A DNA stretch of 64,000 bases from positions 1-64,000 of the forward strand of contig JAFARO010000018.1 of the NCBI GenBank assembly GCA_019245415.1. The letters are read 5' to 3'. The stretch's first letter is position 1, and every line of letters begins with the position of its first letter. Positions 59,911 through 64,000 of the stretch are shown here, one piece after another. The position numbers and the translations under genes were made by a program. This DNA is from Alphaproteobacteria bacterium. Lineage in GTDB: Bacteria > Pseudomonadota > Alphaproteobacteria > Micropepsales > Micropepsaceae. Under the pieces are notes generated by a model. It saw nothing but the letters and a program-made list of their open reading frames with translations. It did no database searches and was not told the origin of the DNA.

Positions 59911-59984
59911 GTCATGGCCCGGCTCGTCCGGGCCATCCATCTTTCCCAAGGAAAATGGGTCGCCCGCATGAAGCGGGCGATGAC
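59911..59984. repeat. Intergenic inverted-repeat element between two GST genes
   Basis: Two hairpins lie side by side: GTCATGGCCCGG...CCGGGCCAT (59911-59937) and GTCGCCCGCATGAAGCGGGCGATGAC (59958-59984, described by its ends). The element begins with GTCAT and ends with ATGAC, like the elements near 5.9 kb and 9.1-9.3 kb. It sits inside an apparent operon and may affect mRNA stability. Confidence 0.7.
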
Positions 59985-59992
59985 AAAAGAAG

Positions 59993-60781
59993 TTATCTGA
60001 TCTCGTTCGAAAAGCGGATCGTGCCTTTTTCCATGCCTTCGCGCACCACCTCGATTCCGCCGGAGCGGATCATCCATTCCAGCCGGTGGTCGCGGTACTC
60101 GCGCTTGAACAGCCCGCTTTCAATGGCAAGGTGCACGTCCTTGAGCGAGGCGCGCACCTCCAGCGCCGCTTTTGCCGCCTTCGCGACCGAAGGACGCGCA
60201 TTGGCGCGCGCCAGCCAGCGCCCCAGCGGCGAAGCTTCGTCGGGGGCGATGCCGTTTCCGCGCGCGCCGTTCAGGTAGGGGACGACCGAAAGATCGGCCC
60301 AGCCGAAATGCGCGCCGCCGAACCATTCGCGCTCGCCCAATTGCCGTGTCAGCCATTGATAGAGGCCGCGCGCCTGCGCCGAGGCCTGCGCCTCCAAGGT
60401 GCGCGCGCGCTCGCCGCTGACGCGCTTGAACCAGCGGATTTCGCCCAGCCCCCAATTGATCGGCTCGAAGGCGGTGTCCATCACCTCCTCGATCATGCGC
60501 GCTTCGGCGCGAGCCTTCGCTTCCGCCGGCAGCAATGCAGGCGACGGCCACTTGTCCTCGATGTATTCCAGGATGATGGTCGAATCGAAGATCGCGAAAT
60601 CGCCGTCGACCAGCGACGGCACCTCGCCGCGCGGATTGGAGCGAAGGAATTCGCGGTCGGGCTGGCCGCTGCCCATCGCGGCGGGCATCCTGGCTTCATA
60701 GGCCACACCCTTCTCGTCGAGCGCAATCTTGACCTTCTGCGCATAGGGCGACAGCGGATGTTCGTAGACGATGAGACCCAT
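59993..60781 (-). CDS. Glutathione S-transferase family protein
   Basis: 262 residues. The N-terminal thioredoxin fold starts IVYEHPLSPYAQKVKIALDEKG, with the SNPRGEVPSLVDGDFAIFDST cis-Pro and gamma-glutamyl binding region. The C-terminal helical domain includes FGWADLSVVPYL with the usual Asp. I take ATG 60781 (AAGGGA upstream); ATG 60796 overlaps the SDR stop (ATGA) and would suit coupled translation. First GST of the operon. Confidence 0.9.
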   Translation of the reverse strand: MGLIVYEHPLSPYAQKVKIALDEKGVAYEARMPAAMGSGQPDREFLRSNPRGEVPSLVDGDFAIFDSTIILEYIEDKWPSPALLPAEAKARAEARMIEEVMDTAFEPINWGLGEIRWFKRVSGERARTLEAQASAQARGLYQWLTRQLGEREWFGGAHFGWADLSVVPYLNGARGNGIAPDEASPLGRWLARANARPSVAKAAKAALEVRASLKDVHLAIESGLFKREYRDHRLEWMIRSGGIEVVREGMEKGTIRFSNEIR

Positions 60782-60792
60782 GTCGTTTCCCT

Positions 60793-61620
60793 TCATGTTC
60801 CGCTCAAGCCGCCATCGACGGCGATGGTCTGCGCGGTGATATAGGCGCTTTCGTTCGAGATCAGGAACAGCGCGGCATACGCGGTTTCCCAGCCGGTGCC
60901 CTGACGGCCCAGCGGCACGTTGGTCTTGGCGCGATTGGGCCGTCCGCGCGTCGCCAGCCGCCCGATGGAGGTGTCCATCAGCCCCGGCGCCACGATATTG
61001 GCGCGGATGCCTCGGCGCGCGCCTTCGAACGCGACATGGCGGCAGAGGCCGGATAGCGCCGCCTTCGAAGCGTCATACGCCGGGAGCCGGCTGCCCGCGG
61101 TCAGTCCGGCAATTGAGGAAATGAAAACGATGGAGGCGCCGGCTGCGAGCTTGGGCATCGCCGCCTTCACGCTCAGCATGTGACCGGTCAGGTTGACCGC
61201 CAGCACCTTGTCCCAGCTCTCGCGCGTGGTGCCTTCGAGCCATGGCCCGCCGGCGCCGATCCCGACATTGAGCACCAGTCCATCCAGCGAGCCGAGGCCG
61301 CGCATCGCCTCGTCCGTCATGCGCGCGACGTCGGCGTCCTTGGACGCATCGGCCGCGACGGCGAAAGCCTGGCCGTTCTCGCGCTCGATCAGCGAGACGG
61401 TCGCGGCCGCGCTGGCGCCGTCGCGGTCGGCCACCGCGACCGCCGCGCCCTCGCGCGCGAACAGCAGGCACATCGCCCGACCGTTGCCGACAGCGGTATC
61501 CGGCTCGCCGATGTCCATCTGTCCGCCGCCCACGACCAGGATGCGCCGTCCGGCCAGACGTCCGCGGCCGGGTGCGGTGCCTGTGCTTTCGTCCGGCGTG
61601 AAAGGCTCGTGCGTGCTCAT
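60793..61620 (-). CDS. Short-chain dehydrogenase/reductase
   Basis: 275-residue SDR. The coenzyme motif is unusual: VVGGG is separated from GNGRAM by an extra loop (QMDIGEPDTAV) in place of the compact TGxxxGxG. The rest is standard: NVGIGAGGPW (NNAG equivalent), SSIAG, the catalytic AYDASK (YxxxK), and C-terminal IAVDGGLSGT. ATG 61620 follows AGAGGTG. First gene of the SDR-GST-GST-esterase operon; divergent from the HAD gene over 63 bases. The substrate is unknown. Confidence 0.92.
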   Translation of the reverse strand: MSTHEPFTPDESTGTAPGRGRLAGRRILVVGGGQMDIGEPDTAVGNGRAMCLLFAREGAAVAVADRDGASAAATVSLIERENGQAFAVAADASKDADVARMTDEAMRGLGSLDGLVLNVGIGAGGPWLEGTTRESWDKVLAVNLTGHMLSVKAAMPKLAAGASIVFISSIAGLTAGSRLPAYDASKAALSGLCRHVAFEGARRGIRANIVAPGLMDTSIGRLATRGRPNRAKTNVPLGRQGTGWETAYAALFLISNESAYITAQTIAVDGGLSGT

Positions 61621-61683
61621 GGCCACCTCTTGACCGATTAGGGCCCGGCTGCTTGGTCTGCGCAAGGCCGGCCGGGAAAGCAC

Positions 61684-62319
61684 ATGATCGAAGCGGTGAT
61701 TTTCGATTTCGGCGGGGTGTTCACCTCCTCGCCGTTCGAGGCCTTCGCGGCCTTCGAGCGCGCCCGGGGACTGCCGGAGAACCTGATCCGCAGGATCAAT
61801 TCGAGCAATCACGAAAACAATGCCTGGGCGCTGTTCGAGCGGGCCGAGATCGACATCGACGCCTTCGACCGCGCTTTCGCAGCAGAGGCGCTGAGCCACG
61901 GCCATCACGTGGCGGGCAAGGACATCCTGCCGCTGCTGGCGGGCGAATTCCGGCCGGAGATGATCGAGGCGCTGCGCCGCATCAAGACGCGCTTCAAGAC
62001 CGGCTGCATCACCAACAACATGCCGCACAATGCCGCCGGGGGCAGCGAAGCGGGACGCACATTGTATGCACGCGAGATCATGGAATTGTTCGACGCGGTG
62101 ATCGAATCGGCCAAGCTCGGCATCCGCAAGCCCGATCCGCGCATCTACCGGCAGATGTGCGACATGCTCGAGGTGCGCGCGGAAGATTGTGTCTATCTCG
62201 ACGACCTCGGCGGCAATCTCAAACCCGCGCGCGCCATGGGGATGATCACGATCAAGGTCGAAAGCGGCCCGCAGGCGATCGCCGAACTGGAAGCCGTCAC
62301 GGGATTGCGCTTAAGCTGA
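61684..62319 (+). CDS. HAD-like phosphatase (soluble epoxide hydrolase N-terminal type)
   Basis: 211-residue HAD hydrolase. Motif I is VIFDFGGVF, in which the usual second Asp is Gly, a feature of the epoxide-hydrolase phosphatase-like branch. Motif II is CITNNMP, motif III KLGIRKPDPRIY and motif IV YLDDLGGNLKPA. A helical cap lies at about residues 20-85. ATG 61684 follows GGGAAAG. It is followed 24 bases later by the DUF1993 gene. Activity on a phosphomonoester or dehalogenation is uncertain because of the Gly in motif I. Confidence 0.87.
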   Translation: MIEAVIFDFGGVFTSSPFEAFAAFERARGLPENLIRRINSSNHENNAWALFERAEIDIDAFDRAFAAEALSHGHHVAGKDILPLLAGEFRPEMIEALRRIKTRFKTGCITNNMPHNAAGGSEAGRTLYAREIMELFDAVIESAKLGIRKPDPRIYRQMCDMLEVRAEDCVYLDDLGGNLKPARAMGMITIKVESGPQAIAELEAVTGLRLS

Positions 62320-62343
62320 CGCTCAAGCCATCCGGAGACGCAC

Positions 62344-62856
62344 ATGACCATCTCGATGTACCAGGCCTCGGCGCCGGTCTATCTGCAATATCTGAACAGC
62401 GTGTCGGGCCTGCTCGACAAGGCTGAGGCCTTCGCCGAAGCCAAGAAGATCGATCCGGCACGGCTGCTCGATGCGCGGCTCTATCCCGACATGCATCCGC
62501 TGGTGAAACAGGTGCAAATCTTCACCGATCAGGCGACGCGCGGCATGTCGCGGCTGGCCGGCAGCGAACCCGCGTCCTTTCCCGATACCGAGACCAGCTT
62601 CGCGGAGCTGAAGGCCCGCATCGCCCGCGCCATCGCGCATGTGCAGGGCTTCAGGCCGGAACAGATCGACGGCAGCGAAAGCCGCGACATCGTGATGAAG
62701 ACGCCGCGCGGCGATCTCACTTTCAAGGGCCAGCAATACCTGCTCGCCTTCTCGCTGCCCAACTTCTTCTTCCACGCCACCGCGGCCTACGCGATCCTGC
62801 GCCATGTCGGCGTCGAAATCGGCAAGATGGACTTCATGGGCGGCATGCCGCGCTGA
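62344..62856 (+). CDS. DUF1993 family protein
   Basis: 170-residue helical protein of the DinB-like four-helix fold. Family features are SMYQASAPVYLQYLNSVSGLL at the N-terminus, RLYPDMHPLVKQVQIFTDQA in the second helix region, and LPNFFFHATAAYAILRHVGVEIGKMDF near the C-terminus. His residues at conserved places suggest a metal site as in DinB relatives. The family has no assigned activity. Probably transcribed with the HAD gene. Confidence 0.88.
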   Translation: MTISMYQASAPVYLQYLNSVSGLLDKAEAFAEAKKIDPARLLDARLYPDMHPLVKQVQIFTDQATRGMSRLAGSEPASFPDTETSFAELKARIARAIAHVQGFRPEQIDGSESRDIVMKTPRGDLTFKGQQYLLAFSLPNFFFHATAAYAILRHVGVEIGKMDFMGGMPR

Positions 62857-62860
62857 TCCG

Positions 62861-64000
62861 ATGCGTGGGGGCTTGAACCGGCGGCGCCTGCTCCAAAGCT
62901 CGGCGAGCTTCGCCGCATTGGGTGCCGCGGGCTGTGCGACGGCGCCGCCGGCTCCCCTGGGCAAACCCTCCATCGCGCTGGCGCCGATCCGCGCCGAGGC
63001 GAGCCGCTTGTTCGACATCACCGTGTGCCTGCGGCCTTTCCGCGCCGCGGGCCCGCGCCTCGACAGCGAAGAGGTGGGCCGCAAGCTCGTGGTCCACAAT
63101 TACGGCCATGGCGGCAGCGGCTGGTCGCTCTCCTGGGGTTCGGCACATGTCGCGGTCGGGAAGGCCATGCAATCGAGCCCGAAAGAGATCGCCGTCATCG
63201 GTTGCGGCGCGATCGGGTTGACCTCGGCCATCGTCGCGCAGCAGGCCGGCGCGCAGGTCACGATCTATGCGCGTGAGATGCTGGCCGATACGCGCTCGGC
63301 CAGGGCGACCGGCAGCTGGACGCCGGATTCGAGAATCGCGCTCGACACGGCCGTGTCGCCGGATTTCCCCGCGTTGTGGGAGAAGATGGCGCGCATCTCC
63401 TTCGCCACCTATCGCCGCTATCTGGGACTGCCGGGAAATCCCGTGGAATGGACGGACCGCTATTTCCTGAGTGGGGGCGCGCATGACGGGCACGGTCCGG
63501 CGGGTGCGCTTCCTTTCGCGAGCTTCCGCGACCGCATCGTCGACATCTGGCCCGCGTCAGAGGAACTGCCGCCCGGCGCGACGCCCTTTCCCGCCACGTC
63601 GAGCGTGCGGCGCACCTCGCTCATGCAGTTCAACATCGCCGATTACGGCCACATCCTGCTCGGGGATTTCTTCGCTGCCGGCGGCCGGTTCGTCCATGCC
63701 GAGTTCGCATCGCTGGGCGAGGTTTCGCGGCTCAAGGAGAATGTGATCGTCAACTGCACCGGTTATGGCGCGCGCGCCTTGTGCAGGGACGAAAGCGTCG
63801 TGCCGGTGCGCGGCCAGATGGGCTGGCTGATCCCGCAGCCTGAGGTGAACTACGGCGTCTATTACGACGGCGTGCTGGCGTTGTCGCGGCGCGACGGCAT
63901 CGGCATCCAGATGCTCGAAGGCGGCGACATGCGCGGCTATGGCGACCCGAACGAAACGGTGGACCGCGCCGAGTCGGAGGAGGGCGTCAGGCGCATCGCG
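62861..64000 (+). CDS. D-amino-acid-oxidase-like FAD oxidoreductase with permuted motif order (3' end outside window)
   Basis: At least 380 residues, open to the window end. The N-terminus has a Tat/lipoprotein-like signal (RRRLLQSSASFAALGAAGC, C25). LRPFRAAGPRL (57-67) and HNYGHGG (79-85, then GWSLSWGSA) follow; in classical D-amino-acid oxidases these two motifs close the protein. Only after them comes the FAD-binding IAVIGCGAIGLTSAIVAQQA (GxGxxG at 114-119), and then the central NCTGYGARAL and PVRGQMGW. The order is that of a circular permutation of the DAO fold. It is probably exported and acts on an amine or amino acid. Follows DUF1993 by 4 bases. Confidence 0.85.
   Translation, partial: MRGGLNRRRLLQSSASFAALGAAGCATAPPAPLGKPSIALAPIRAEASRLFDITVCLRPFRAAGPRLDSEEVGRKLVVHNYGHGGSGWSLSWGSAHVAVGKAMQSSPKEIAVIGCGAIGLTSAIVAQQAGAQVTIYAREMLADTRSARATGSWTPDSRIALDTAVSPDFPALWEKMARISFATYRRYLGLPGNPVEWTDRYFLSGGAHDGHGPAGALPFASFRDRIVDIWPASEELPPGATPFPATSSVRRTSLMQFNIADYGHILLGDFFAAGGRFVHAEFASLGEVSRLKENVIVNCTGYGARALCRDESVVPVRGQMGWLIPQPEVNYGVYYDGVLALSRRDGIGIQMLEGGDMRGYGDPNETVDRAESEEGVRRIA

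Overview
This is a high-GC, gene-dense chromosomal window from a bacterium that I place in the Alphaproteobacteria. The placement is inferred from gene order: dnaK-dnaJ followed by a phospholipid methyltransferase, maeB divergent from mutS, the priA / transaldolase / xerC neighbourhood, a polA with 3'-5' exonuclease residues, and proteins with alphaproteobacterial features (zf-CHCC protein, HIG1 protein, CYP153, DUF3574). A Rhizomicrobium/Micropepsaceae-like or Caulobacterales-like host would fit, but the sequence alone does not prove a genus. Most genes are ordinary chromosomal genes. No intergenic stretch exceeds about 230 bases, and I see no transposase, phage module, CRISPR array, plasmid origin or rRNA.

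Layout. 1-9.3 kb: the 3' end of pnp with a strong terminator, a membrane-anchored pentapeptide-repeat protein, a serine hydrolase with a C-terminal membrane domain plus a cupin, a PduO-type cobalamin adenosyltransferase, and a tiny zinc-finger gene whose stop overlaps a TTG start of polA. 9.3-16.2 kb: an ASCH protein, an unrecognised 568-residue protein, moeB, ATP-type pckA and a lower-GC 739-residue orphan. 16.3-22 kb: pmtA, dnaJ and dnaK with a heat-shock (RpoH-like) promoter, a small conserved protein and a zinc metallopeptidase. 22-35 kb: an M20 peptidase, an acyltransferase, maeB, mutS, a HIG1 protein, priA, a transaldolase, xerC and an MFS transporter. 35-41 kb: a translationally coupled three-gene operon with a kinase-like phosphotransferase, tRNA-Thr(CGT), two secreted lower-GC genes, and a lipoprotein with an SPFH-like domain. 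41-50 kb: a membrane histidine kinase, a divergent flavin monooxygenase / ATP-grasp pair, a di-iron protein, an amino-acid permease and a DUF885 peptidase. 50-64 kb: a CYP153-type P450, a DUF3574 lipoprotein, pssA-psd, a PAS protein, a metallo-beta-lactamase-fold hydrolase, an RlmI-like methyltransferase, an SDR-GST-GST-carboxylesterase operon, a HAD phosphatase, a DUF1993 protein, and the start of a D-amino-acid-oxidase-like flavoprotein.

How the genes work together. pssA and psd make phosphatidylethanolamine, and pmtA (36 kb away) would methylate it toward phosphatidylcholine. pckA and maeB are the two classical exits from C4 acids to PEP and pyruvate. polA, mutS, priA and xerC form a DNA maintenance set. 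The least ordinary items are the D-amino-acid-oxidase-like protein, whose normally C-terminal DAO signature lies before its FAD motif (apparent circular permutation), the 739-residue orphan, the monooxygenase / ATP-grasp / di-iron group, and a set of intergenic inverted repeats bounded by GTCAT...ATGAC. I did not find a clear new multi-gene defence or mobile system.
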